Origin: CALZBJ01 sp945619025
GTDB lineage: Bacteria > Pseudomonadota > Gammaproteobacteria > Cardiobacteriales > Wohlfahrtiimonadaceae
Assembly: GCA_945619025.1 (NCBI GenBank)
Contig: CALZBJ010000006.1
Span: 68,695-132,694, forward strand
DNA: 64,000 nucleotides
Direction: 5' to 3'
Part shown: positions 16,451 to 25,399 of the stretch, in pieces
Layout: each line of letters starts with the position of its first letter
Position numbering within the stretch: position 1 is the stretch's first letter
The notes under the pieces: generated by a model
Databases searched by the model: none
What the model saw: the letters and a program-made list of their open reading frames with translations, nothing else
Told to the model about the DNA's origin: nothing
Position numbers and translations under genes: made by a program

Positions 16451-16954
16451 ATGATTAAATTTCATACCTCAATGGGCACATTTACCATTGAATTAGACCA
16501 CGAAAATGCGCCAAAAACAGCGGCGAATTTCTTAGAGTATTGCCGTTCAGGATACTATGTTGATACCCTTTTCCACCGCATTATTCCAGGCTTTATGGTT
16601 CAAGGCGGCGGCTTAGTAGAAGGCATGATCGATAAGCATGAAGGTCAATTAGCGCCGATCGAAAACGAAGCGGACAACGGCCTTAAAAATGATGTGGGCA
16701 CGCTTGCGATGGCACGCACCATGGAACCACATTCTGCAACGAGCCAATTTTTCATCAACTTAGTGGATAACGATTTCCTTAACTTCAAATCACCAACGAT
16801 GCAAGGTTGGGGTTACTGCGTGTTTGGTAAAGTGGTTGACGGAATGGATGTGATCAATAAAATGGCAGCGGTTGAAACCACCTCACGCCGTGGTCACCGT
16901 GACGTTCCCGTTGACGATATCGTCATTGATCGCGTTGAGATCATCGAAGAGTAA
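16451..16954 (+). CDS. ppiB: Cytoplasmic peptidyl-prolyl isomerase (cyclophilin B)
   Basis: Cyclophilin B is a cytoplasmic folding catalyst. The 167-residue protein starts directly with the fold (MIKFHTSMGTFTIELDHENA) and has no signal peptide. The active-site motifs are LFHRIIPGFMVQGGG, GTLAMARTMEPHSATSQFFI and WGYCVFGKVVDGMDV, of standard length. Two purine-rich ribosome sites, AAAGGAGA and GAAGGA, precede the ATG. lpxH begins six bases after the stop, the ppiB-lpxH pair also found in E. coli. Confidence 0.97.
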   Translation: MIKFHTSMGTFTIELDHENAPKTAANFLEYCRSGYYVDTLFHRIIPGFMVQGGGLVEGMIDKHEGQLAPIENEADNGLKNDVGTLAMARTMEPHSATSQFFINLVDNDFLNFKSPTMQGWGYCVFGKVVDGMDVINKMAAVETTSRRGHRDVPVDDIVIDRVEIIEE

Positions 16955-16960
16955 TCGCGA

Positions 16961-17761
16961 ATGATCCTCTTTGTGAGCGATATTCATCTATGTGAAAGCC
17001 GCCGAGCCATCTCGTCGGCTTTTTTTGCATTTTTGGACCAAATTAATGCCTCGTATGGGGCTGCTGCTGATTTCATCTCCCCTTCCATTTCTAGGGAAAT
17101 CTCGGAGGAATTGGCGCAATCAGGGCAAATCGACATCACCTCTGGAGTAAAAAAGCTCTATATCTTGGGCGATCTCTTTAACTTTTGGGCGGGCGATGAT
17201 ATTGAATCTCCCATTGCCACCGAGTTTAGGGAGCATGCCCGCGCGCTTGTGGATCGTGGCGTTGAGCTCTATTTTCAACCGGGAAACCGCGATTTTGCCA
17301 TCGGTAAACAATTTGCAAAATCCTGTCAGATGTCGATTATTCCGTCCTTTTACCGGTTACCCGAAGCGCCCGATCTAATGCTTTTGCATGGTGATGAGCT
17401 CTGCACCGATGATGTGGAATATCAGCGCTATAAACGCTGGATTCGCAATCCCATCACCCTTTTTATTTTGCGCCGTACGCCGCGTTCGTATCGCTTAAAA
17501 CTAGCCAATAAAATTCGGGAAACGAGTAAAAATCGCGCCGATAAAGCGATTATTGATGTCTCACAGGAGACCGTCGATCGCGTCTTTAAACACTATGGTT
17601 TAACGAAGATGATTCACGGGCATACGCACCGGCCAAACACCCACCGAGAAACCTTCGGAACGCGTTATGTGTTGAGCGATTGGGACAAAACCGGCGATTA
17701 TCTTGTGCGCACGGATACGGGCGACATTTCTCGAATCGTGGTGCCGATTATCGGCTCTTGA
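16961..17761 (+). CDS. lpxH: UDP-2,3-diacylglucosamine hydrolase LpxH
   Basis: LpxH cleaves UDP-diacylglucosamine to lipid X and UMP in lipid A synthesis, at the inner membrane face. It is a calcineurin-like metallophosphatase with the metal motifs SDIHL (residues 6-10), LGDLFNFWAGDD, PGNRDF, LLHGDELCTDD and HGHTHRP. At 266 residues it is about 26 longer than E. coli LpxH. The extra part lies between helix 1 and the GDLF motif (roughly residues 31-62) and is not obviously structured. It shows that the organism makes lipid A. Confidence 0.95.
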   Translation: MILFVSDIHLCESRRAISSAFFAFLDQINASYGAAADFISPSISREISEELAQSGQIDITSGVKKLYILGDLFNFWAGDDIESPIATEFREHARALVDRGVELYFQPGNRDFAIGKQFAKSCQMSIIPSFYRLPEAPDLMLLHGDELCTDDVEYQRYKRWIRNPITLFILRRTPRSYRLKLANKIRETSKNRADKAIIDVSQETVDRVFKHYGLTKMIHGHTHRPNTHRETFGTRYVLSDWDKTGDYLVRTDTGDISRIVVPIIGS

Positions 17762-17890
17762 TGAAGGGTTGATAGATCGCTGATCATTATCAGGGAAATT
17801 GTGGAAAACAATCGTGGGGAAAATATCATTTTCGCGCAAGATAAGGTAGACTTAAGACTTATTATTTAAATTTATGAATAGATCATTTAT

Positions 17891-18319
17891 ATGGATTTTT
17901 TAACCTTTTTTCAGCAAAACATCTTCTATTTTGGGGCGCTTATTGTCCTTGCCGTTTTAATTGTGGGCAACGAGATTAATATCTCGCGCAGCAAACGCTT
18001 TTTAATTTCGGTGCTTGATACGCTCAAAGCATCGAACAATGAAGAGGCAATTATTTTTGACCTCCGTGCGAAAAAGCAATTTAGCGAAGGCCACATTCCG
18101 ACGGCGAAACATCTTGAGATGAAAGATCTTGAGAATAAATTCACCCAACTCGATTCATACCGTGGTAAGAAAGTGATTTTTTATTGTGATTCAGGGGCGC
18201 GTTCAAGTCAGGCGTGCATTAACCTGCGTAAATCCCATAAAGAAGACAATCTTTTCTACTCAATCAACGGCGGAATTGATGCGTGGATTGACCAAAAGCT
18301 TCCCGTGACGAAACGATAA
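17891..18319 (+). CDS. yibN: Membrane-anchored rhodanese-like protein YibN
   Basis: This 142-residue protein has one N-terminal membrane segment (residues about 11-27) followed by a rhodanese domain on the cytoplasmic side. The domain contains FDLRAKKQFSEGHIPTAKH and the active loop FYCDSGARSSQA with catalytic Cys-99. It sits before grxC and secB, the conserved yibN-grxC-secB cluster of proteobacteria. YibN has been linked to the inner-membrane insertion machinery in E. coli; a sulfur-transfer role is also possible from the intact cysteine. Confidence 0.92.
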   Translation: MDFLTFFQQNIFYFGALIVLAVLIVGNEINISRSKRFLISVLDTLKASNNEEAIIFDLRAKKQFSEGHIPTAKHLEMKDLENKFTQLDSYRGKKVIFYCDSGARSSQACINLRKSHKEDNLFYSINGGIDAWIDQKLPVTKR

Positions 18320-18348
18320 TTTTAGACTAATCCAACAAGGAGAACCCT

Positions 18349-18603
18349 ATGAAAGTTGAAATGTATTACATGGCATCGTGCCCTTACTGCAAACGTGCGC
18401 TCGCACTTTTAGAGAAAAAAGGCGTGAATGTAACGCTTCACGATGTAAATTCTGATCCGAAAGTATGGGATGAGAGCAAAAAACGTTCAGGACGTGGTAC
18501 CGTTCCACAAATCTTCATCGGCGATTTCCATGTCGGCGGTTGCGATGATTTAATGGCGCTTGATCGTAAAGGCGAATTAGACGCACATTTAAAAGGCGAA
18601 TAA
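18349..18603 (+). CDS. grxC: Glutaredoxin 3
   Basis: Glutaredoxin reduces disulfides and mixed glutathione disulfides using glutathione. The 84-residue protein has the redox motif CPYC (Cys-11 and Cys-14), the cis-proline segment RGTVPQIFIG and the glutathione-binding GGCDDLMALD. AAGGAG lies six bases before the ATG. It sits between yibN and secB in a tight plus-strand run. Confidence 0.96.
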   Translation: MKVEMYYMASCPYCKRALALLEKKGVNVTLHDVNSDPKVWDESKKRSGRGTVPQIFIGDFHVGGCDDLMALDRKGELDAHLKGE

Positions 18604-18634
18604 TTAATTTTTCAAGCAGTCAAAAGGATTCATC

Positions 18635-19102
18635 ATGAGCAATCAACCGGAACAACGTTTCGATATTCAACGCATCTACACGAAAAATATTTCACTTGAG
18701 TCACCAAACTCACCGGATGTGTTTAAAAATATGCAAAACCCCGATATCTCGGTTCAACTGAGCAATGACTCAGAAAACCTTGAAGGGGATATCTTTGAAG
18801 TGCGTCTACGCGTGACGTTAACGGCAGAATATGGCGAGAAAAAAACCATGTTCTTAGCGGAAGTGGAACAAGCGGGGATCTTTGAGCTTGGCGGATTTAC
18901 CGACGAGCAACTTGAGCACATGAAAGGTGCCTATTGCCCCAATATCTTATTCCCCTATGTGCGCGAAACACTCGATAATCTCGTCGTTCGTGCGGGCTTC
19001 CCGCCTGTCATTTTAGCGCCGATTAACTTTGATGCAATCTTTGCACATCGTCAAGCGCAACTAGCAGAAGAAGCTGCAAACAGCGCGGAAACGGATGCGT
19101 AA
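18635..19102 (+). CDS. secB: Protein-export chaperone SecB
   Basis: SecB is a tetrameric chaperone that keeps precursors unfolded and hands them to SecA. The 155-residue protein matches E. coli SecB in length (155). It has the family landmarks FDIQRIYTKNISLESPN, VEQAGIFELGGF, CPNILFPYVRE and PPVILAPINFDAIF. The acidic patch EQLEHMKGAYCP is the SecA-contact region. It is the last gene of the yibN-grxC-secB run and is followed by a strong terminator. Confidence 0.97.
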   Translation: MSNQPEQRFDIQRIYTKNISLESPNSPDVFKNMQNPDISVQLSNDSENLEGDIFEVRLRVTLTAEYGEKKTMFLAEVEQAGIFELGGFTDEQLEHMKGAYCPNILFPYVRETLDNLVVRAGFPPVILAPINFDAIFAHRQAQLAEEAANSAETDA

Positions 19103-19164
19103 GTAACGCCGTTAATCGTGCATTAAGTCGATACGTACGATATAAAAAGTTATAAAAAAGTGAT

Positions 19165-19203
19165 AAAAAACCCGCAAGTGGAAACGGCACTGCGGGTTTT
19201 TTT
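19165..19203. terminator. Terminator after secB
   Basis: AACCCGCA and TGCGGGTT flank a 14-base loop, with A and T runs on either side. It can serve secB and the convergent TRAP operon. Confidence 0.88.
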
Positions 19204-19259
19204 GTTGCCTCCCGTTTGATGGAAAGCGTTTAAAAGCGCTGTAAAAACCTATTGCTTGA

Positions 19260-21272
19260 TTACTGCTCGATTAAAACCGCTTGCGGTCTTGAGGGCGGAT
19301 TTTCACGTTGCGCTTTAATAATATTAAAGGCGATCGATCCACCAACGACAATAAGCCCTGCCACATCAGAGTAGGTTTCTGGCACGATAAGCATCAGCGC
19401 ACCGGCCGCTAAGATGAGGCGTTCGAGAATATTCATGCTCGCTTTAAAGTAGCCTTCCACCGACGCACTCAGCGCGATAATGCCCATGATTGAGGTGATC
19501 GTAATCATCACCATTGAGCTAATGGGAGGGAAGGGGAATTCCGTCACGTTCATGCTCGTTAAGCTCGATACATCGATAAAGAGCATCGCTGGATTATAGA
19601 CAAACATGAAGGGGACGATAAAGCCCGCGAGCGCCAGTTTAAGCGACTGCCAACCGGTCTTCATCGGATCTCCACCGGCAATGCCTGCGCCGGCAAACGA
19701 GGCAAGCGCAACGGGCGGGGTGATATTAGCAAATAGCCCGAAATAGAAGACAAAAAGATGCGCGACAATCACCGGAACACCCAACGCTGCGATGGCAGGA
19801 GCGGCCATGGTCGCGGTAATGATATAGGCCGGAATGGATGGTAGGCCCATGCCTAAAATCATGGAAGCAACCATCGTTAATAGGAGCGTTAAGAGGAGAG
19901 AATCCTTCCCGATGCTCGTGATCATGGAGATCATCACGTTCGCAAATCCGGTGAGACTCACGGTTCCGATAATAATGCCCACCACCGCACAGGCGGCCAT
20001 TACCGGAAGGGATTGACGTGCGCCTGAAATGAGCGCATCGACAATATCTTTAAAGCTCATGCGCGTTGATTTTCTAAATTGGCTCACAATCACACTGATC
20101 ACAATGGTATAGAATGCGGCAAAGCTGATCGGTACCGATTTAGAGAGAAAAAAGACGAGCGCAAAGATTGGAATCAGGAGATGGCCACGTTCAAGGAGCA
20201 CCTCTTTTACGCGGGGGAGATCCGCTTTAGGAATCCCTTTAAGATTATCTTTTCCAGCGCGGAAATGCACTTGTGCAATCACGCCAAGATAGTATAAAAG
20301 CGCGGGGAAAAAGGCCGCCATTGCGATGGTGCTATATTTAACGCCGGTGGTTTCCGCCATAATAAAGGCACTTGCGCCCATGATCGGTGGAAGAATCTGC
20401 CCACCAACGGAAGCACTCGCTTCCACAGCGCCCGCAAAGTTCGCGCTATAGCCCACGCGTTTCATCATTGGAATGGTAAATACTCCGGTTCCCACGACGT
20501 TTCCAACAGCCGATCCGTTAATGCTTCCCATAAAGCCACTCGAAATCACCGCCACTTTCGCAGGACCGCCCTGTTTGTGGCCGGCAAGCGCGAGTGCTAA
20601 ATCGTTAAAGAGCTGTCCCATACCGGATTTGGCAAGGAAGGCGCCAAAGAGGATAAAGAGGAAGATAAAGGAGACCGATGCCCCGATCGCGGTGGAGTAG
20701 ATTCCTTCGGTTTTAAGGTACATCTGCCCGAAAATATCGCCTAAATCGTACGGACGCGTTAGGAGACGATTGGGCATAAATTCAAAGTGGCTGATGAAAG
20801 GATAGAGCAGGAATGTGAGCGCAAGAATGGGTAAAATCCAGCCCATCACCCGGCGCGCCGCATCGACCACAATCGCCACCGTAATGATTCCAAAGACCAC
20901 ATCTAAGGTATTGGGAATCCCGCCACGGGTATTCATAATCGCGTCATATTCCATCACCAGATAGCCAAGTGAGGCAAACGCAAGTAGCATTAAAATCCAA
21001 TCATACCAAGGCACTTTCGCACGGTTTTGAGATTGATAGGTTGGGTAGATAAGAAAGATCAGCGCAAGCCCGACCGAGACGTGTGTCGCACGGTATAAAA
21101 GTTGCGGCATGGGATAATAGGTGGTGTAGAGATGAAAAACGGAGTAGAAAAGCGCGAGCGCAGCAATAAAGAGTGCCACGGTTTTGTTCTGCGGTGCACG
21201 AGTCACCGATTCACGGTCGAACTTTTCTAAAATCGTTTGCTCATCGGCCACCTTCGGGGTTGAATGTGTCAT
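19260..21272 (-). CDS. TRAP transporter fused permease (4TM/12TM, TAXI type)
   Basis: This is the membrane part of a tripartite ATP-independent transporter that couples solute uptake to an ion gradient. The 670-residue protein fuses the small and large permease subunits. An N-terminal group of four helices (about residues 30-130) is followed by the 12-helix DctM-like domain, with SGSAVGNVVGTGVFTIPMMK, ASASVGGQILPPIMGASAF and GLPSIPAYIITATMAAPAI. Fused permeases of this kind go with TAXI receptors. Its start at 21272 lies inside the end of the DUF1850 gene (32-base overlap) with AAGGATT before the ATG. Substrate is unknown; TAXI systems studied elsewhere include dicarboxylic amino-acid importers. 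Confidence 0.93.
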   Translation of the reverse strand: MTHSTPKVADEQTILEKFDRESVTRAPQNKTVALFIAALALFYSVFHLYTTYYPMPQLLYRATHVSVGLALIFLIYPTYQSQNRAKVPWYDWILMLLAFASLGYLVMEYDAIMNTRGGIPNTLDVVFGIITVAIVVDAARRVMGWILPILALTFLLYPFISHFEFMPNRLLTRPYDLGDIFGQMYLKTEGIYSTAIGASVSFIFLFILFGAFLAKSGMGQLFNDLALALAGHKQGGPAKVAVISSGFMGSINGSAVGNVVGTGVFTIPMMKRVGYSANFAGAVEASASVGGQILPPIMGASAFIMAETTGVKYSTIAMAAFFPALLYYLGVIAQVHFRAGKDNLKGIPKADLPRVKEVLLERGHLLIPIFALVFFLSKSVPISFAAFYTIVISVIVSQFRKSTRMSFKDIVDALISGARQSLPVMAACAVVGIIIGTVSLTGFANVMISMITSIGKDSLLLTLLLTMVASMILGMGLPSIPAYIITATMAAPAIAALGVPVIVAHLFVFYFGLFANITPPVALASFAGAGIAGGDPMKTGWQSLKLALAGFIVPFMFVYNPAMLFIDVSSLTSMNVTEFPFPPISSMVMITITSIMGIIALSASVEGYFKASMNILERLILAAGALMLIVPETYSDVAGLIVVGGSIAFNIIKAQRENPPSRPQAVLIEQ

Positions 21273-21753
21273 GACAAGAATCCTTTAATAACAATGTCCA
21301 TAGCGGAGATTTTTGAACAGAAAACTCCATTTCTGAATAATCATCAAATTGCTCGTAAAGTGTAAAAGGCGCGTTCCCTAGATAAATCGTTGACGCCACA
21401 TTACGCGAGACAATCCAATGGATCTGAGGGATTTTAAGATCCGTTTCATACTCCACAAATCCCTCATGATTTGAAACGAGCGTGCCACTGCTCGGTGTCC
21501 CTGCGCCAAAGGTTTTAAACTTTGAACGCACCAGCCGAAATCCCGCTTTTTCCACACGATAGGACTCAATCCAGCGTTCGCGCTCCACAGAGTGAATCCA
21601 CGCAAGATCAAAGGTCGAATCGGTAAAATAGCAGCGAAAATCGCCTGAGGTCACCTTGGTAATGGTGACGGGATAATTTGACAAAAAAAGAGGGAACGCT
21701 GCGATCAGCGCCCCCTTCAGTAAACGAGTGCGCTTACTATTTGTTTTGCTCAT
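21241..21753 (-). CDS. DUF1850 protein of TRAP-TAXI operon
   Basis: This small protein, 170 residues from the ATG at 21753, matches the DUF1850 family found between TAXI receptor and fused TRAP permease genes. It has one hydrophobic segment (GALIAAFPLFLSNYPV) and then a beta-rich domain with the family pattern FDLAWIHSVERERWIESYRV and GAGTPSSG. The start is chosen because it overlaps the receptor's last 17 bases (ATGAGCAAAACAAATAG); a more distal upstream Met would overlap further. Its end overlaps the permease start. The overlaps suggest coupled translation. The biochemical role of DUF1850 is not established. Confidence 0.82.
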   Translation of the reverse strand: MSKTNSKRTRLLKGALIAAFPLFLSNYPVTITKVTSGDFRCYFTDSTFDLAWIHSVERERWIESYRVEKAGFRLVRSKFKTFGAGTPSSGTLVSNHEGFVEYETDLKIPQIHWIVSRNVASTIYLGNAPFTLYEQFDDYSEMEFSVQKSPLWTLLLKDSCHDTFNPEGGR

Positions 21754-22720
21754 CGTAGTATTTTTTCGCGCCCGGGTGGATCGGTGCAACCATCCCGTTT
21801 TGAGCCGCTTCAAGTGAGATATCTTTCACCGCTTGGTGAGAGTTTCTCAGCTGGCCTAAGCTATCGAAAAAGGTTTTTGTGAGTTTATACACATCGTCTT
21901 CACTTAAATCGGCGCGTACCGCTAAGGCGTTCATGATCGCAGCCGTTGCAATGGGTTCGGCGTTACCATAGGTATTTGCTGGAATCTCCATCGCGGTGAA
22001 ATAGGGTTTATCTTGGGCAATCTTTTCCACCATTTCAGGACGAATGGTCACAAGTTTAAGGTCAAATCCTTGCTCAAGCTCCATGAGTGACGCATTTGGT
22101 AAACCGCTCGTTAAGAACGCCGCATCAATTCGGCCCGCTTTAAGCGCATCCGCCGCTTCTGCGTAACCTAGATAATCGACGCGAAGATCGTTATAGGTGA
22201 TGCCGTGCCCGTTTAAAAGAGTGCGTGCGTTCACTTCAACGCCTGAATTTTGGTCTCCAACCGCGACGCGTTTGCCTTTAAGGTCATCGAGGGTTTCGAT
22301 GCCAGAGCGTTTTGAGGTCACGACCTGCACAAAGTTTGGATAGAGCACCGCCATTTGGTTGACGTTCTCAATTTTATTGGGGAAAGGGCCTTCGCCGTTC
22401 ACCGCTTGGCTTAATACGTCGCTCATTAAGAACGCCATCTCCGCTTTTCCTTGGTGGATCAAGTTGATGTTTTCAACCGATGCGCCGGTGGTTTGCGTTT
22501 TAGAGTTGGTTTTATGTTTATCGGCGTAAATTTCGCTCAGTGTGGTGGCGATAATGTTATATGGCCCTGATGCACCGCCCGTTGCGATGGTGACAAAGCG
22601 TGAGTTGACTTTGTTCGCATCTGCTTCCGCACTTGGCGCCGCGTCATCGTTTGAACAAGCTGCTAAAAGCGCTACCGCACTCACCGTTAATATACTTTTC
22701 TTAACAAAGTTAAAAGCCAT
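21737..22720 (-). CDS. TAXI-family TRAP solute receptor, lipoprotein
   Basis: This 327-residue protein captures substrate outside the inner membrane for the TRAP permease. A lipobox (VALLAACSND, Cys-22) predicts a lipid anchor, so it is a tethered rather than a free periplasmic receptor. The TAXI fold shows in FVTIATGGASGPYNIIATTL, then the later segments LKGKRVAVGDQNSGVE, DALKAGRIDAAFLTSG and NTYGNAEPIATAAIM. It is first in the receptor-DUF1850-permease operon. A GGGGGGAAAC run precedes the ATG. Confidence 0.93.
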   Translation of the reverse strand: MAFNFVKKSILTVSAVALLAACSNDDAAPSAEADANKVNSRFVTIATGGASGPYNIIATTLSEIYADKHKTNSKTQTTGASVENINLIHQGKAEMAFLMSDVLSQAVNGEGPFPNKIENVNQMAVLYPNFVQVVTSKRSGIETLDDLKGKRVAVGDQNSGVEVNARTLLNGHGITYNDLRVDYLGYAEAADALKAGRIDAAFLTSGLPNASLMELEQGFDLKLVTIRPEMVEKIAQDKPYFTAMEIPANTYGNAEPIATAAIMNALAVRADLSEDDVYKLTKTFFDSLGQLRNSHQAVKDISLEAAQNGMVAPIHPGAKKYYDEQNK

Positions 22721-23129
22721 TGTTTCCCCCCAGAATTGGTTTATTAATTTTTTTGAATCGTATCTCTCTTATATAACGGATTAATTGCGAAAGATCAAAA
22801 ATAAAAATCTTTAATACGGCAAATCAACTGGTTATCGGTGGTTTGTGTGAATTTTTGTAAAAAAAGAAAATTAAAAGCAATTTAAATCAATCTGTTAATT
22901 GAGTTATTGAAAATAATTCCTAAGTTGCATTGACATTTGAATAAGAATGATAATAATTATCAATACGATTTAAGATTAAATGCTATGTATCACTTACATT
23001 GTTTATAGAACGATTGGGGTATCGAGGCGACAGGCCATAAACAGTGAGTGAACTTGGCATTAAGTAAATTTATATATAAGCATTAAAAATTTCACGTTAA
23101 ATGTATTGATAAATGGATAAGGACTTAGC
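22721..23129. other. Divergent 409-base region between TRAP operon and TonB receptor
   Basis: This AT-rich stretch holds the promoter and Fur box of the TonB receptor (22930-22961), a roughly 170-base leader for that gene, and presumably the TRAP promoter. I see no gene or RNA family in the remainder. Confidence 0.5.
22930..22961 (+). promoter_or_regulatory. Promoter with overlapping Fur box
   Basis: TTGACA (22930-22935) and AATAAT (22952-22957) are 16 bases apart. Overlapping the -10 is AAGAATGATAATAATTATC (22943-22961), which matches the 19-base Fur consensus GATAATGATAATCATTATC at 16 positions. It predicts repression of the TonB receptor by Fur in iron-rich conditions. Confidence 0.8.
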
Positions 23130-25157
23130 ATGAGTAACGCAGCGACACCGATGAAACGCACCCTTTTGAGCATGATGGTGCTCGGGGCTCTTTTAACAGG
23201 CGCCGCCCAGGCCGATGAGCTAATTGATGAGCAGATCGATGAGAAAAATGCTCCGAGCAACAGCGTCAGCACACCGAAAGCGGACATTGATCTATCGCGC
23301 GTGGTGGTAACTGCGGGCGGATTTGCCCAAGAGGTAAAAGAGGCGCCGGCATCAATTTCGCTTGTATCTAATAAAGAGCTTGAGACAAAACCGTTTCGCG
23401 ATGTGACCGATGCGTTAAAAGATATTCCCGGTGTTAGTGTGACCGGCGGTGGCGGAAGTACGGATATCAGCATTCGTGGGATGGCGCCGCAATATACCTT
23501 GATGCTGATTGATGGTCGCCGAATGAGTTCTCGTGCTACTCGCCCTAACAGTGATGGCAGTGGAATTGAGCAGGGCTGGATTCCCCCACTTGCCGCCATT
23601 GAGCGCATTGAAGTGGTACGTGGGCCGATGTCGTCGCGCTATGGTTCCGATGCGATGGGCGGGGTGATTAACGTGATCACCAAAAAAGTCGCCGATGAGT
23701 GGGGCGGCAGCCTTCGTTTGGAATCGACGCTTCAAGAAGACTCCGATGCGGGCAATATGAATACAGTGGATTTTTATCTCAATGGTCCGATCATGAAGGA
23801 GCGCTTGGGGCTACAGCTTTATGGTAAATATTCTGATCGCTCAGAAGATAAGTATATGACGGGCTTTCCTGAACAGCGCATTGAAAATTTAAACGGAAAA
23901 CTCACTTTTGTTCCGATCGATGGGCATACCCTTGAATTAACGGCGGGCGTGGGACTTCAAAAACGCTTTGCTACTAAAAACCAAACCAGTGCGCGCGGCA
24001 GTGAGCATAAATCAAAACGTACCCATGGATCGCTCCGTTATTTAGGCGAGTGGGACAATGGCGTGACCAGTGATATCGCATTTAGCCATGAAAAAACCGA
24101 TAACTATGTGCGCAAAATGATTGTGGATAACTACGTTGTCGATGGCAATGTGATCATTCCACTTGGTAGCCACACGGTGACGGTTGGCGGGCAATACCGT
24201 AAAGAGAAATTGGAAGATCAGGGTAATCAATTTAATCCCGATCTTGTGAAAATTGATCGCTATAGCTATGCCGGATTTATTGAAGATGAGTGGTGGATTA
24301 CTGATACCTTCTCATTAACGGCGGGACTTCGCTACGATAAAGATGAAAACTACGGCGGCAACTTAAATCCGCGAATCTACGGGGTGTGGAATATCAATGA
24401 TGAGTTCACCATGAAAGGGGGAATCTCAACCGGATTTACTGCGCCAGGCCTTCGTCAAGTAGTAGCCGATTGGGGACAAGTTACCGGTGGTGGTACTCGC
24501 GATGGTATGATCTTAGGGAACCCTGATCTTCAGCCAGAAAAGAGCACCAACTATGAGTTAAGCCTAAACTACTCAAATGATTATGGCGTAAACGCAAGTG
24601 TAACGGGCTTTTACACCAACTTTAAAGACAAAATTCAGCTGATGACGCTCTGTGATGATGAAAGTAATCAAGGGCAGTGTACTGCGCCAAATGGTGAAGG
24701 ATTTGATCTCATTCAAAAACGTTTTAATATCGATAAGGCCGAGTTAAAAGGGCTTGAATTAGCACTCTCCATGCCGATCAATGAGTTTGTCAGCGTGAAT
24801 GGTAGCTACACTTACACGAAAACTAAGCAAAAAACCGGTGAGCATAAAGGTGATCCTTTAACGGGGGTGCCTGAGCATCAATTTAACCTTGGTGTGGATT
24901 GGGACATTAACGAAAAAACTCAAGTCTGGGCGAAAGCGCGCTACAACGGGAAAGAGTATCAAATGAAAAAAGGCGTGGCCGGTAAACGCAATGACAGTTT
25001 CACCACGTTTGATCTTGGCGCGTCCTATAAATTTAGCGATGATGCGACGCTTTACGCGGGTATCTATAACGTCGGAAACAAGAAAGTTCGTGAAATCGAT
25101 CATGGTTACACGCAAGATGGCCGCCGTTACTGGGTGGGTGTGAACGTGGATTTCTAA
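23130..25157 (+). CDS. TonB-dependent outer-membrane siderophore receptor (FepA/CirA type)
   Basis: This receptor takes up an iron chelate through the outer membrane using TonB energy. The 675-residue precursor has a signal peptide ending near GAAQADE, a TonB-box-like stretch (RVVVTAGG, about residue 55), and the plug domain with IPGVSVTGGGGSTDISIRGM and IEVVRGPMSSRYGSDAMGGVIN. A 22-strand barrel ends with GRRYWVGVNVDF and a terminal Phe. The plug is closest to catecholate receptors such as FepA/CirA. AAGGAC before the ATG at 23130 supports that start. It is monocistronic, behind a Fur box and ahead of a terminator; no ferrisiderophore ABC genes are adjacent. Confidence 0.92.
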   Translation: MSNAATPMKRTLLSMMVLGALLTGAAQADELIDEQIDEKNAPSNSVSTPKADIDLSRVVVTAGGFAQEVKEAPASISLVSNKELETKPFRDVTDALKDIPGVSVTGGGGSTDISIRGMAPQYTLMLIDGRRMSSRATRPNSDGSGIEQGWIPPLAAIERIEVVRGPMSSRYGSDAMGGVINVITKKVADEWGGSLRLESTLQEDSDAGNMNTVDFYLNGPIMKERLGLQLYGKYSDRSEDKYMTGFPEQRIENLNGKLTFVPIDGHTLELTAGVGLQKRFATKNQTSARGSEHKSKRTHGSLRYLGEWDNGVTSDIAFSHEKTDNYVRKMIVDNYVVDGNVIIPLGSHTVTVGGQYRKEKLEDQGNQFNPDLVKIDRYSYAGFIEDEWWITDTFSLTAGLRYDKDENYGGNLNPRIYGVWNINDEFTMKGGISTGFTAPGLRQVVADWGQVTGGGTRDGMILGNPDLQPEKSTNYELSLNYSNDYGVNASVTGFYTNFKDKIQLMTLCDDESNQGQCTAPNGEGFDLIQKRFNIDKAELKGLELALSMPINEFVSVNGSYTYTKTKQKTGEHKGDPLTGVPEHQFNLGVDWDINEKTQVWAKARYNGKEYQMKKGVAGKRNDSFTTFDLGASYKFSDDATLYAGIYNVGNKKVREIDHGYTQDGRRYWVGVNVDF

Positions 25158-25252
25158 GCGAGCATTACCACTGCGATGAAATTTTGTTGGCATCAATCGG
25201 TGACAAAATGATATTAAACGATATTTTTTAAATCGGTTTACGCTACAATGTG

Positions 25253-25282
25253 AAGCGGGTACAGAGAGTATCCGCTTTTTCG
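25253..25282 (+). terminator. Terminator downstream of TonB receptor
   Basis: AAGCGGGTAC and GTATCCGCTT pair around AGAGA and are followed by TTTCG. Confidence 0.65.
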
Positions 25283-25399
25283 TTAAGTTTCATCGATGTT
25301 TATCGATTTGGCTTCCTGAGAATCTCTCCCTATAATAGAGAATCCTATTTAAATGACGGCGTTAATCGGCCGTTATATTATTGACGAGACCCCTCATTC

